Assembly (NCBI GenBank): GCA_030062745.1
Contig: CP099839.1
Span: forward strand, 11,862,802 to 11,926,801
Direction of reading: 5' to 3'
DNA length: 64,000 nt
From: Capitulum mitella
Lineage: Eukaryota > Arthropoda > Thecostraca > Pollicipedomorpha > Pollicipedidae
The notes beneath the pieces were generated by a model. That model was not told the DNA's origin and made no database searches. It saw nothing but the letters and a program-made list of their open reading frames with translations. A program made the translations under genes and the position numbers. Shown piece after piece: positions 22,431 to 35,790 of the stretch; the first letter of the stretch is position 1, and each line of letters starts with the position of its first letter.

Positions 22431-25400
22431 CTACGAGCTGGACGAGGTCGCCGGCTCGTCCGGCCGCGACGAGGACTCGTCCGGCGCCGACGAGGGCCCG
22501 GCAGCGCCGCCCTCCTGCTCTTCCTCTTCCTCGTCCTGCTCCATCAGCTGGCGGGCGAGCTTCACCGCGTAGAACTCGTTGTAGTGGGACTTGCGCTTGG
22601 CCTCGAACTTCCGTCGGGTTTCTGTCGACGGCGGGACGCGACCAGTCAGTCGGAGGGATGCATACACCTGAGACTCACAAATCAGCTCGCTATGATAGCT
22701 AGGCCTAATGCTGCGCCAAAAAGGGATGACGAAACACCAGGCATGGTTTTGCCGGTTTTCACAGGACCCGTGCCAGAAGATGGGGCTGGGTCAGCCTGCC
22801 TAGATAACAGAGGATCCACTACGAACCACACCACGCGCACGGGGTTCCATGGCATCAAAGCACGAAAGGCCCAGCGACGCGAATAAAATAATGCCACCAA
22901 GACGCCATCCAATCATCCATACCACGAACTACGACGTTTTACGACGACTCGCCCTCCTCGCTACCTGGCATTAAAGCCTTACAGCGTGAACAAAAACGTT
23001 GTAACATCCTATTATTGGTAACGCTTTACAAAACCTCTACCACCAATGACCAATTAAATTACAAGACAGTCACTACACCTTGCTGGTGATCCTCAAAATA
23101 CAACACGGAAAGAAAGCCCTTTTACCCCACACGAGCCGCACGACGCCAGCCTTTGCGCACGGCATCAGCCTTTCCCGGGCACTTCACCGGCGTACCCAGT
23201 TCGCCCAGAGTGGCCCGATACCGATTAGATAGCCGCTGTTCGGGAGTGGCGGCGCAGAACTGAACAACATCGCGTCGGCACCACCCCACAGCTGCTCTTT
23301 AACAGGCCTACACCCCGCCCCTGGCGATAATGCCGGTGCCTCGCGGCCCGCCCGCCCACAGGCGCCGGCGACATGGCGCCAGTGTCGGCCGTCCTCAGCG
23401 AACGATCCCGCCGGAGACCGCCGGGCATGGCTCCGTCAGACCAGAAACACGCTAGCAACCACCGAGGACATCAAGATTGTGAATAGGTGAGTTACTGCCG
23501 CGCGCCCCGAAACACGGGGCAGGAAAACAACATCAATTCTGGCCAGTCATGGTGACTCAAGTGCAGCGCCACAGCCAGACGCCAAGCGACGAACAGCAGC
23601 AGGGGGCGGGCCCCATGGGAGCAGGGAAAATCGATCACCGGATACAATGGAAACGCCAAAGACGGCCTCAGACAAGACGCAGCGACAATCGAATAACAAA
23701 ACAAACAAAGGCACAAATAGGTAAAGAAGTTTACAGCGGAAGCCACACAGGATCACAACAGGAAAACACTGCGACGCTCACAAATATCTCCCCACTGAAA
23801 GCAGTTTGCTCTTTGGGCAAATGCCACTGGTTTCCGAACAACGTCCCAGCGAGCGGAGGGACCATCCGGGATATTCGATAAAAAACAACATCGATCGGCC
23901 AGCTGTCTGGCAGTCCATCGATTCATCAACACGGTACCACCGATCCGAACAAAGCATGCCGCATAAAACAAGCGGGGAAGACGAGGGACGGTCTTGGCAA
24001 CAGCTTGGCCAAGCTTCCCTTGAACAATGAACACGGAGCCAACAGCTCTTTGACATGCCCGTCTAAAACCAAGTAAAACAATCCGCGTACCAGCATGCCC
24101 GAAACGAAACCATTTTCACGATGATGGCGTGACTGAATGTGGCCGATTACGGGGCTTGACTTCAACGGTGCGACTGCCGAGCGACGACGGACTGAGCGGT
24201 GGGCGCGATACTATCGCCGGCCACTGGCGGCTGTCGGCGGCACGATAACGACCGCCCGCACGCTACTGTTGCTGCCGTTCAAAGGCACGCGACGCGGCAA
24301 GGCAACAGCTAACAGCCGTCCAGGACCCCGTCCGCCCTGTCGCTCAAATGACTCACACGCCCACTGGCAAAGTGACCGCGAGCTGTTCCAGAGATCACTG
24401 CCCTCCTGCGGGTGAACCTTCTAAGTCTGAATTACTAGCAGACTAGACACTGTTGTCACCGTCCTTTTCGGCAATAACTTTTGATCGACGTGACCAAGCG
24501 CTCTGAAATCCTGCACATCCGCATTTCGGAGCCCGATCTAATTTTCTCCTGTGTTTAAACACATACCGGACTACCATGTGACTTTCTGATAAGTTTCCTC
24601 CCTGAAGCCAAGCTAGCAGCTGGACTGGCAGTGACATTTCACACGTGCACTGGAAGGCTTTAGAAAATCAATAGCATTAGGAAGGGGACGTCATCCCCCC
24701 TAAGATCTCAGCAAATATAAATGTTAGAAAAAAAAATTACAGGATGAGTGGGGCTACAGGTAGCTCTCTTGTGTGTAAATTTGGTGAGCCTTGGCCATTT
24801 TTGTCAGGGTTAAACTGGGTCCAATGCCCTAAACGTTTATCAATTTTACATTTTGTGACTGTTTCTCTAACTTATGTTCCATGTTTCATGGGGATATAAC
24901 ACATTTATGCATCACAGACGTGGCTGATACAATTAACCACAAAAGAAACCAAAAGAAAGAAGTGTTTGACCGCAGGTCACGCATGTATGTGAACACCTAC
25001 ATGTCGTATTTCATGGAAACGGCTTATTGGGGTGGTTTTTAGAGGAATCGCAAAGGAATGGTTATTTCGTCATTATCTGAGTGCGGTTTGACAAACACAG
25101 TACTAACGAAAGTTACTAAAGAGTTTGTTGGAATATGAGGTTGTCTTAGGCCATCGGGCATTGCCAGTGTTGTGACACGTTCGGTAATGAGCGCAACTTT
25201 TGTCCTATGTATTACCGAGAACAAAAACGACCGAAAACTCGGGCTAGATCTGACTCGGTGACTTAGCGTGACCTTGACCTGGATTGACCCAAATGGCCTT
25301 ACATGATCTTTACATGTATACCATTCTATATAAGATAGGCATAGCTTTATTTAATCATTATTTGAATGCGGTTTGCCAAATACAATGCTAACGAAAGTCG

Positions 25401-25688
25401 CTATACAGTCGAATGGAATGTGAATTCATCTTAGGTCATCGGGCATTGCTACTGTTGTAACATGTTTCGATAATGAGTGTAACTTTCGTACAAAGTATTG
25501 CAGAGAACAAAAACAAACAAAAGTTCAAGTTGGATGTAGCTCGTTGACCTGGCATGACTGGGCGCCGAATGACCCTGCAGTCGGTGCGCCCCTAAGCCCC
25601 AATAACCAACCAACCTAACCGACCTGGCATGACCATGACCTACACTGACCAGAATGACATTGCATGCCCTTAACATTTTATATGGGTA

Positions 25689-25748
<60 letters not shown>

Positions 25749-28700
25749 CTGGCTGCCACGATATCAACATAAAAGCAGCAACAGGAAACATTCTCAGGAT
25801 GCCTCAACGTCCATTTGAACGCGCATTTCACAAGGCATTTTGGGCTTTACAGGTATATAACTTAAAAAATCCAATGATTTCAATCCTTAAAAAAACGCAC
25901 TTTCAGTTTATTGAAAGGTAGACGAAAAAACAGGCCTGAAAGTATTCACGTTTGAACTTCTGTCAAAAAAAAAACAACGGAGGAGTGCGCGTATAAAAAA
26001 AGAATCTAGTAGCCTCTCTGCCAGGGTAGTAGAAATGGTACCCTTAATATCAATGGTAGTACCACTTAACTTCTAACTTATTCAAACCAAGACTTCAACC
26101 TTACTTAGGTCGTGGCTCTACAGATTTAGTTTATTTGTCCATCTATTCACTTATGCGTCAGGGATCCTCCACAGAGTGGATCTTCGGTCCAAGTCAGTAC
26201 AAATAAACACAACACAACACGCATTATCTAAACACTTCCCTCCAGCCCTACCCCAGCACCCGCCCCCGCCCCCACCCCCGACCTCACTCAACAACACCGA
26301 CTCAGGGGGGTGCAGCTCTGAGGCGCTCTAATAACTGTTGCTGTGAGATAGTCCCTGTCACGTACCGCGGCAGCCTGCTCCAGGCGGAGCGGCTCTGTAA
26401 GGGAACAGCCGCTGGGGGGCAGTGAGACGGACGCGCGGCAAATGAAGGGCGACGGTGGCGGCCAGTGTCCGACGATCTCAGGTCGTTTAAATACGCGCTC
26501 CAAATAAATACTCGCCAACTTTTACAGCAGTTCGTTTCGTTCAAAAGCCATCTGAGAAAAGAACTGCAGCAACATTTTCTGCTCAAGTAGTTGGAAGTGC
26601 TCTTAGCGCTTACTAATTCCGCTCTTGGACTTCAGCAGTCCCGGTTAAGAGATGGATCACGCCTGCGGGCAGGACAGCTGAGCCGATGTTCAACACAATA
26701 CAATCGTCGACCACGCCTCCAGTGAACATGAAATCATAGATAACCTACAACCCCGCACGGGAATGCATACCAGGAAACAGAAAGTCGATACAGTGGAAAG
26801 CGACATGTTGGAGCAAGTGGCCCACTGGCACACCCGCGGTGCATCCTTCAAGCAGCGGTGACATCAGTAACCTAACTTTACCGTTACAAGCAAGTGACTC
26901 AATTTCTCACGACGCCACACGAAACGCCCGTTTGCGAGCTCTACCTGTCCTTAATTTCCACCGACGGACAGAAATGTTCGCTGCGTCAGCATCATTACCA
27001 CAGACCGAACTGCATGTCGGTCACCTAACACGAGTGTAACGGTCACTAACCGGAGGCTAAAGGAAGCTAACGAGATGCTAGACGACGACGACCCATGGAG
27101 GCCCATTATGTTCGGCTCCGGCGCATCGAATTCCGAATAACCTTTCATCTTTTGGAACATGAGGAAACATGACGGAAACAGCATGCCTACTGTCTGGCTG
27201 CACGCCAAGAATGTTCCCAAATTATTATCGCCCCCTCCCCCTCCCATCAAATGACGAATCATTGCCAAGAAACCTGCAAGCCAATGACGACAACGGACTT
27301 CCATATCACGGCCGTCCCGTGCAACGCTACATCCTTTCCAGATGACACGGACGACCTGGACATGCTTTCCTGCCGAGATCTGACCGACGGCACACCCGCG
27401 GTCGGCGGGCACCCTCCCCGGCGCGGCAGACGCCGGGCCGGGACGGCGGCGGCGGACCGTCTGTCGGCCGGCCCGTGCCTGGCGGCGGCGACTTTGGGCC
27501 TTACGGCGGCAGCGGCGGCGGCGGGTGGGATCGATCCGCTGCCGACTCGGGGACGAGACCGCCGGGATCTGAGGCGCTCCGCCGGCCCGGAAGCCGTGGG
27601 AGGGAGGGGAGGGGCCCGCCGGCCGGACCAGAACGGACGGAGATGCACGCCGGACTGAACACGAGAGAAGAGGAATGGAACAGTCCAGAGAAGCAAGAGC
27701 GTTTGTTCGACCCCTGGTTACACCGCTTTTAGCCCATACATAGGTCACACAGAGTCCTGCTGAACTCTCTCGCACAGATATTTGCGCGAGGCCCCGGGTA
27801 ATGGCCCACCTCTCTCCTCCTCGGTGAGTGACTCCAGGTCCTCGTCGCTCTCCTCTTCCACCTGCTCCATCGCCTTGGGCGGCTGGTCGGCGCAGAGCCG
27901 TATCCTGCGGGCGGACCGCGCGTCGGTCAGCGGCAGGCTGACCCGCGGCTCCTTATCTCACCGCCCCACTTCCGGCGGCGGGCCCCGCTCGGCCGGCCGG
28001 CTACCCCGGACCTGATGTACCCGGTCCGCCGGTACCGCGGAGCCGCGGACCCCGGCTGGGGCGTGAACCGAGTCCGGCGGTCACCGTGACCGCCCGGAAC
28101 AACGGGCCGGGACAGACTCCCGTCACACGGACAGCGGCCGCCGGCACACAAACAGCCGCACACCACTGCGACGTGACGATTCACCACCGACACGCCCAGG
28201 TACTGGAAACGATATTTAATGCGTAAACATGGCCAGTTCCAAAGCTTTCATCTGCCGAATTGCCACCATCGCATAAACATTTCACTCCACTAGACATGGT
28301 AACACATCCACTAAAATATAAACACAAACATATCTCGCAAACTTTACACAGCATTCCACTTCTCGCACAGCCGACAGTCCTCCGAGCAGGACCCAGCTAC
28401 TCCCGTTCAGTGCCCCTCTGTGCCCCCTGCTCCATTTCCACGGGTGCGGTCTGATCCGTGCCGCGCCGGCCGCGATGCGTCAGTTATGGGGTCGGCCGCC
28501 GCGGCCGTCGGGCGGCTGTTGTCTTTGGACACGGGTCCGCCGCCGCCCGCTGCGCCACGGCCGCGGCCCGCCCACCGCCCGGCTGTCCGGCCGGCGGCGG
28601 CGGCCTCCATCAGCGTCTGGTGACACGCCGAGTCCGACCGAGCCCTGGCCGGCCTCCCGCGCCCCGGGAGAAACGGCGGCCCGTTCGATACGCCGCGGCC

Positions 28701-31700
28701 GCGGGCCGGGCGCCGGCGGTCGAACGTACTTAATCAACGGATCTGACCTGATCCGATACAAGTTAAGTTGGATACCACCACTAAGTGAATTAACTCAGCC
28801 ACCGCAACGGAGCTTCCCGGGAACAGAAAGTTAAAATGGGCAGTCAATCAACAAAGAATTTTCGGAGACAAACTGCTGCCAACGACGTTCTGAACGGTCT
28901 CAACGGATGGCATCCCTTAGCCGAGTGTCGTTGGGTTGGAGGAAGTCCTGCTGCTGAATATGTCTGGCCACTGATATGCTGCCAACTTGCGTCAAAGGTA
29001 TTCCGTGCGTTCACAGAGACGAGATGTCAGCAGCTTATGAGCCAACCGCATGAGCACAACGCCAGCAAAACATCAAACAACGCGAGAGCACCGGAGCACA
29101 TGACAAACGAGCGACACAGACCCCGTCCGGTTCCGCCGACCAGCCGCAGCGGGGCGGCGCCGGCGCGAGCCGCGGCCGACTCACTTCTGGGCCAGGATGT
29201 CCGAGTCGACGCCGCCGTCCACGGCGTCCGCGTCCTGCGGGCAGGCGTAGTTGAACGGCGTCTTGGGCTCCTCGATCTTCATGTGGCCGTAGTCCTTGTC
29301 GGCCGGGTGGAAGGTGGCGATGATGTTCATCTCGTCCCACTTGGTCTCCTTCAGAGAGCTGGGAACGGTAGAGCGTCGGATGGGCATAAACGCATAAGAC
29401 CGTGTCCCGTCATCGGCCGCAGCAGAACACGGGCACACTGGGATTGTCACTTATCAGAACGTCGGCAAAACAAAAGAAAAAGCAGCTGGCAAGTTGCGAA
29501 GACAAATCACTCCCAGCTGTTATCAGGACTGGCACAAAAGTCTTTCAGGGAGAACGCGTTTGCCAATGTCATTCGTACGTAACATCAAAACAAACTTCGG
29601 ATATACTGTGTCCATCTCGTTCCTTCCCATATGAATAAACACACAAGCGTCATATAAAGCACAAGCATCAAATGGTGCTGTATCAATAACGATCGTGCGA
29701 ACTGGAATGCATTATGACCGACAAAAATGACGACGTAATAATGATTCATGATATCAAATTTGCGCAGTCATGTCTGTGCTACATAACTGTATGGTTAGGC
29801 AGCAAACCAGCTAATGGGCTCTGTTATTTCCGTCCCTGGATCCTTTGCCGTTAAAGGACAAACATCTGAAATATGGGTCAAACTGGTCTGTCTGCTTCAT
29901 GGCCTATAAAAGAGGTCCAATAAATGGACCTAATTCCCCCGCCTGCACGCAATTACGCCTTTATGCCCATACGAGCAGGACGAAAAAAACAACGGGAGCA
30001 CGTCATCGGACGCCACATTGATTGGCACGGCTTCCTACTGGGCCGACAAGACCGGCGGCCGGCGCGGCAGCCACGGATTACAGTCCGGCGTCCCAGGCGG
30101 CGGCAGCCCGCGCTGCAGCCGGACTGCAGTCCGGGGCGCCGGCACGCAGCCCGGCTCCGGACCGGAGCAGAGCGCGCCGACCGACCGCCGAGCCGGCCCG
30201 GCCTCGGGGGACCACGCCGAGCCGGCCGCCCCGGACCACGCAGCAGGCTGCCACACTGACCAGACGCGGCCCGAGCCGGCGCCCGCGGACGCCTCACGGA
30301 CCGGCCCGTCTCAGCGCCGGCTCCGCACGCGCCCGCTGCGTCAGGCACGCAGGCCGGACGGACGCTCCGGGGCCCAGACAGGAACTGTGCGCAGCGGCGT
30401 ACAGGCGAGCTCATCAGACACGAGGGGTCTCGATCTAGAGCGAGAACTAACAGGGTGATCACTGAGAACGAGGAAAACGCATTGGGGTCGCGTACCTAAT
30501 GTGTGCCTAATGTGCCCAAATAACAGAGGTGAGCCAACATTAGCGGCATATTCGGCAGGGTGAACGACGGGCCATTCTCAAACATCATCACCACTTTCGC
30601 GAGGGTTCATCGATCGACAGAGCAGTCCAGCGAGCTTCCCTGTGTTTACGGCATCTCTCGGAAACTCGGCGCTTCATCGCACGACGTCAGCCGTCCGGCA
30701 GAGCTGACGTCACAATGTCCGGACACACGATAAAGCCGCCTCTGTGGGCCCGCCGCCAGGACAAAGTCCAAAGAGCGCAACATCATCTAATGAGATCATC
30801 ATCTGTCGCAGGATGATACCTCGAGCAGCTTTTCTCGGTCGCTGCAAATGAAGAATAAACGTCGGCCATGGCATTCGCGCAGAGCGGCCACTCCACCACC
30901 GGAAGCACCCCATTATCTAAACGGACAGTGCCCCACCACCCGGAAAGTTTGCTGGATCCGGCTCCGGAACCGTTTTAAGCTCGCCATCACGTGGCGATCT
31001 CCCATACGGTGGAGACAGGGCGGCTGGGTACGGTGAAGACCCAAACTGTGAGAGACGGCGCCCGGCTGGCGTCGAACGGTCTGCCACGGGGAGGGCGGAG
31101 GCGCCGAGCTGCACCCAGTCCAGGGGTTCGCGTCAGCCAGCAGATGCATCAAACAGGCAGTCGACTGGCTGGACGGACAATGATCGTGACAGACGATGAA
31201 ACATAATCGAAACCCGTAACTGTGCTCCATATGATGATGGTCAGGAGACCCTCGCTCATCAGAACCCGGATCCATCAGCCGCAGAGCCAGGCTACAAAAA
31301 CAGCCGGCGGACGAGAGGCTGTGGTTGTGCTCTACAGGAGAGGTCAGACATTCACAATATTTCTTTTTGCCGATCTGATGCCCTTGAGTTACGACAAACA
31401 GCGAAGAACTCTCAGCCCTGTACGATCCACAGAATGCGCCCGGATAAGTCTGAGTCTAGTTTGCGTCCACCTTTTTTTTGCCGTTTGCGCAGTTTGACCC
31501 AGTCGACGAAACACGTTAGCTTAGTACGCAACTCAATCGATAAAATCATCACAGCAAACGACGCCGGTGCGACGTGCCCACCTTACATCCAGCTCCAAAT
31601 GCCCCGCATAAATCACCTGTGCAATAACAGCAAGCTGTTCCTCGAGAACCTTCACACAATGCGTCATGCTGATGGATGGCGCACGATCTCGGGTTCATGA

Positions 31701-34471
31701 CTACTTCGTCGAACTCCCCACGGCCGGCAACGTCCGCCCAGACCCCGTTCTGGTCCAGCGCGATTTCTGTCGCGTTTAAAACGCCACCCGAACATATCGG
31801 CGCCATCGGCCATTCCGCGGGGCCCCGCGTCTCCGGGCCGTCACACGTCACACGCCAGGAGCGGCCGGCGCGGCCCTCGTGTCCCGTCCGCCTTCGGACG
31901 TGACCGGACTGCCCGACGCCGACACGGGGCCCGGCCGGCCGGGCGTCCGCGGCCGGCCGGCCCGGCGGCGCACGAGCCTCCCGGGTCCCAGCTGCGCCGC
32001 GCCAGTGGCGACGGCGGCGAAGAATGCCCGCGCCCGCTCCCCGAGGAGCCTTGTCGGCGAGAACGGTCCTCCGAGACGGCATTCCGCTGCAGCGTCCGGG
32101 AGCGAATATCGCTGGGCCGGCCGAAGTTTCGAATGGCGCGGCATCGACCAGCGGATCCGACAGGTCCCAGACCAAAAACACAACCACATAAACACCGTGC
32201 ACACCGCACGGAACGTACTATTTCTGACTATGATGACCCTGCAGTATGTTTTTGGGAAATATTCCAACAGGAAGTCTTACCAGCGTCGTAATCAGCGAGT
32301 CCTACTGTGTTTCCTTTCAAATCTAGAAGCATGTGTAAGTGCATGAATGTGCACGTGTAGCATGTTTTGCACATTTAAGTTTAGCTGTTGCAACTGCGTC
32401 ACGTATGGGCACTCACTGACCTATTTAATTATTTTCTACCCAAGAACTGGTAAGTTGATCCTAATACATACCCACGTTATTGTTCACTGTTGATACTAAA
32501 CAGCAAGACAATGGCTAAATAAATAAATGGAGGGCAAACATTCCACGAAAATGTTTTGCTGAATCTCAGACCAAAAGTCAACGAGTTGTGAAACAGAATC
32601 AATTCGAAATGTGGAAATTTTAGTCAAGCTAAGTTAAGTGAGTTAACTTTTGCCTGGGACTATTCAATGAGAAAAGGATCATAACCCATTCCCTTATCAA
32701 AGCATATCAGTAGCGACTAATCCAATGTGCAACTGGAATGTGCCAGGCAGGCATGTGCTGGGATCTGGATGGAATGCAGGTTACCCTCGTTTTACGTCGG
32801 ATTTCAAGCTGACCATGCTAAGTGTTGTGTCACCTTGGCATCGCTTTACTCCGAAGGGACACGACTTTTCCAAGATGACGCAATAACCCGCCCAGGTCAA
32901 CAAGGGGTTGCACACAACAAGGGAATAGCCTGCATTCCATCGAGATCCAGGCACATGTCTGGTGCAGGGTTGAAAACAAGTCGTTTTCTGGTAGAAATGG
33001 ACAGTAAGGAGTGCATGGTTTAACGCGTCCCAGGGTACTGCCCCCCCAGGTTTTTCTGGGATGCGAGAGAACCAACAAACACAGAGTCACGAAACTTGGT
33101 ACCTTTTGCCCATCAATTTTACGTCTCGTGTCAAACTTTTGACCTCAGGTCAGGTCAGGTGCCTGACCTAAGTCAGGTCAAACAGACCTATGTCAAAAAA
33201 AGTTTAGCGCCCTCTAACTTTTTCGCAAAACAAAATATCTCAATAATACTTTCAGCGATTAGTGATCGTGATGGATGCAACAAATCTGCTATCTCAGATT
33301 TTTCGGAATTTTTCGGGTCATTGACCTAAGGTCAAGCCCATTTTTAAGACATATCGCCGTTTTTTCGGAAATTGACGGAATATTCCACAACATTTTTAGT
33401 GTGGAGTGAAGCAGACATATAGTTGCTGTCATTGGGCAAAGTATCAGTGACCTCTCGCCATTGACCTGAGGTCAGGTCACGAATAACTGTAGTGGGCCAA
33501 AATGTACCACCGTCAAAATCGACGATGAACTACTCAGAATGGGTAGAAAATGGCAGAACTAGCTTGCACAGACGTAATTAATACCAGGAACCTCAAAAAG
33601 TTTGAAAAAGTAGCATATTTTGGAAATAAACAGGCTTTCGCGAATAAAGCTCCGCCAACTTTGTAGACTGGCAACTAATCAATTTTCCCAAATTTAAGCA
33701 TGAGAAACCATCACAAGGACCACAAAGATCAATAAAACTGACATAGATTGTCCTTTTTCGCGAAAATAAAGGAACGCTAAAATTAGTTCCCGTCAATTTG
33801 GTACCGCATACGGCAGCAGCGCACACTGACGGCCGACCGGGAGAATTACGGTGTCTTTAACTCAACGTTTCGGCGTATATATTGAACAAATCTGAGGAAA
33901 TTAGACGTGTATCGGCATCCACGGACATTTACTTGTGCGCTGGTGCCTTTACCTATGTGTTATTAGTCACAGCCCTTGAGATTCAGGCCATTTCTCGGTC
34001 TCATGCAGTCGGCTATGAGAAAACATATATAGGGCGTAAATTGGCTTACATATTGTCTAAAACAAAAAATGAGACCGGTTTCGAGCTCTTCTCGTCACAG
34101 GCGTTCCAACGGTATGCTTATTTTTATCGTGCGACCAACCGTTCGTGAGTTAGACGGGGGGGCAGTCAACTGCCCCCCCCAGTCGCCGATGTTCGGGACG
34201 GACCGACGGTCGTGCGCGGGTTAAAGAAAATGAATGCTGCTAAGCCAACTGCGTCCATCTTCCTAGTTCCTACAGAACCGAAATATGTCAGCTTGACACC
34301 AAGCATGAAGTTTTCAATTCTACATTCTACATATCTAATCTATTACATAGAAACACACCCTGCAACCTCTGGCAACCAGAGGTTTACTTACGATTTCCTT
34401 TCATTCTTGTCAAAACTCGTAGAGTTCTTCAAGATACCCTTCTTGGGTGCTTTCTGTAGCTGCTCTGCCAT
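22431..34471 (-). CDS. PPP1R2: protein phosphatase inhibitor 2
   Basis: This is a heat-stable regulator that binds and inhibits protein phosphatase 1. Coding exons on the minus strand: 34471-34392, 29358-29185, 27904-27810 and 22621-22431 (stop TAG). All phases agree, giving 179 residues (human about 205). PP1 contacts are visible: KKGILK near residues 10-15 (SILK-type dock), the TKWDEMNI segment (RVxF-like dock), and KRKSHYNEFYAVKLARQL, the HYNE helix that covers the active site. EEPKTPF keeps the threonine-proline phosphorylated by GSK3 in the family. The C-terminus is a Glu-rich then Ser-rich tail. Introns are 5.0, 1.3 and 5.2 kb; intron 1 holds a piggyBac-like MITE, intron 3 a 285-bp tandem repeat. 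No break in frame was seen. Confidence 0.93.
25070..25690. repeat. two-unit ~285-bp tandem repeat in PPP1R2 intron 3
   Basis: TCATTATCTGAGTGCGGTTTG (25070) and TCATTATTTGAATGCGGTTTG (25355) head two diverged units, which also share ACGAAAG, CATCGGGCATTGC, GAACAAAAAC and several GACCTGG/TGACC words. The second unit carries the 62-bp insertion described separately and runs into an (AT)n tract. Confidence 0.8.
25559..25620 (-). mobile_element. 62-bp SINE-like insertion with 13-bp target duplication
   Basis: The 62 bases between two exact copies of GACCTGGCATGAC (25546-25558 and 25621-25633) are absent from the sister repeat unit. On the minus strand the insert reads GGTTGGTTATTGGGGCTTAG and ends CATTCGGCGCCCA. 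A 13-bp duplication suggests LINE-mediated retrotransposition. A related fragment lies at 9347-9395. The family name is not known to me. Confidence 0.7.
25691..25747. repeat. (AT)n microsatellite
   Basis: An uninterrupted AT dinucleotide run directly after the second 285-bp unit. Confidence 0.98.
33024..34220. mobile_element. second piggyBac-like MITE of the same family, 1197 bp
   Basis: Flanked by TTAA at 33020-33023 and 34221-34224. The ends are more decayed (left CGCGTCCC, right complement CCCGCGCA) but keep CTGCCCCCCC G/C-run motifs close to both termini. Near the left end, TCACGAAACTTGGTACCTTTT and CGTGTCAAA match the equivalent part of the element at 1797-3005 (TTCACGAAACTTGGTGACTTTT, CCGTGACAAA), and the lengths are nearly equal. 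It has no transposase. It sits in intron 1 of PPP1R2, ending about 170 bp from exon 1. Confidence 0.75.
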
Positions 34472-34819
34472 TTTCACTTCAAACCTTTGACGCTGCTTGT
34501 GTTAGCTTTTCTTTGAAGAATCAGCTTTCCTTTTCCAATGTGGGCTGAAACTAAAATGGGAAAAACTTGTCAGTTTTCTAGTAGAAGACGATTTGACATA
34601 GCTTGGCTGATCACTCTGCTCAAAGACAGGTTAACATCCAAATATGGGCATGTTTTACCAAAGGTCCAAAGATGGCACTGCCTGTGACAGCTGTAAAGAA
34701 AATACAATGATTCTCCTCCTAGTAAAAGATCAACTGGTTGCTGACACCTGCATCCACCAGTTCTGGAGGCAAAGTGGATGGCATTAAAAAAACTGCTCAA
34801 TAAGAAAATCGACTGCTCT

Positions 34820-35790
34820 GTCTGGACCTATCACTCCAAACTCCAAACTCCAAACATCAATTCAGTTGGTGATGATGATGATTGGGTTTTATACAGAACT
34901 TTGACTACTGTGGCTATTTTGTGCTGGTCACAAGGGCTGTCTAATCAAGAAGTCAATATACATGGTGATTAGTGCCTATTGGGGAGAATAAATGACATCC
35001 AGGCCAACTGTAGCTAAAAACTACATCATGAAACCGAGCTCAATGTCAGGAAAATTCATCTATAAGCCATACCAGAGTAGTGGCATATCCAAAAAATCTC
35101 TGTCTTTCTGAGCTGAGCAGCATACAGTCAACAAGCACATGTTTCACACTCAACAGGTATCCACACTTCTCACACGTGGGGACATCTGCTGTGTTGCCCT
35201 GTCAAAATTTAGGGGTGCTGTAGGCATGGGGGATACAGAAATGGATCAGAGTTATTTCTTCCTTTCTAGACTTTCGGAGAGACGAAGCCCGGTTCCTTAT
35301 CTTAGGCTTAATTCTTCAACTTATTCCTACTGTTCTCTTAGTCCCACATCCTCTGCCACTCAGCCAGCATGTAGCATTTCATGACAGTATAAAAGTGACT
35401 GGTGGGGACCTGAATTGTCTCATCAGGCAGAAGCAGTGTCACGGCCTTTGCTGCCTGGTCAGCAGGCTCATTACCAATCAGGCCAACATGACTGGGAATC
35501 CAGACTAAAGTGACCTGTTTTCCACCTGCTCTCAGGGACCTGATACATCCCAGGATCAGCCAAATTATACGTGTCTTCGAAGGTACAAAAGTTCTGGGGA
35601 GATAAAATGGAACTAAGAGAAGCAGTAAATATGGTAGATGATGAAATCTCTAAGTGCAAAATGCGGTCAACACAGCTACGAATAGCTTACAGTTCAGAAC
35701 TGAAAACAGATGCAACTGGAGGCACTGCTGCCTGTTCAGAGCACAGTGATGCAAATTCAGTTGGATGCCATAGTTATTCCTGACAACCTG
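34820..35790 (-). mobile_element. decayed non-LTR retrotransposon (LINE) fragment with RNase H domain
   Basis: Minus-strand translation gives VTLVWIPSHVGLIGNEPADQ, the RNase H signature of Jockey/I-group LINEs, followed by KCYMLAEWQRMWD. A cysteine-rich tail follows (CEKCGYLLSVKHVLVDC), typical of the end of the LINE polyprotein. In-frame stops (for example TAA right after QRMWD) and frame changes show it is dead. The reverse transcriptase part is missing, so it is 5'-truncated. It lies between PPP1R2 exon 1 and the 3' end of RFT1. Confidence 0.8.

Noticed and set aside
33130-33480. Cluster of AGGTCA words as a nuclear-receptor response element
   Set aside because: They are part of a MITE interior and recur in the other family member; no sign of a regulatory role on sequence alone.
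22431-34471. GC-rich open frames at 28407-28834, 30018-30462 and 31549-32346 as separate genes
   Set aside because: They lie in PPP1R2 introns, are open on both strands at once and have only composition-driven Arg/Pro/Ala content.
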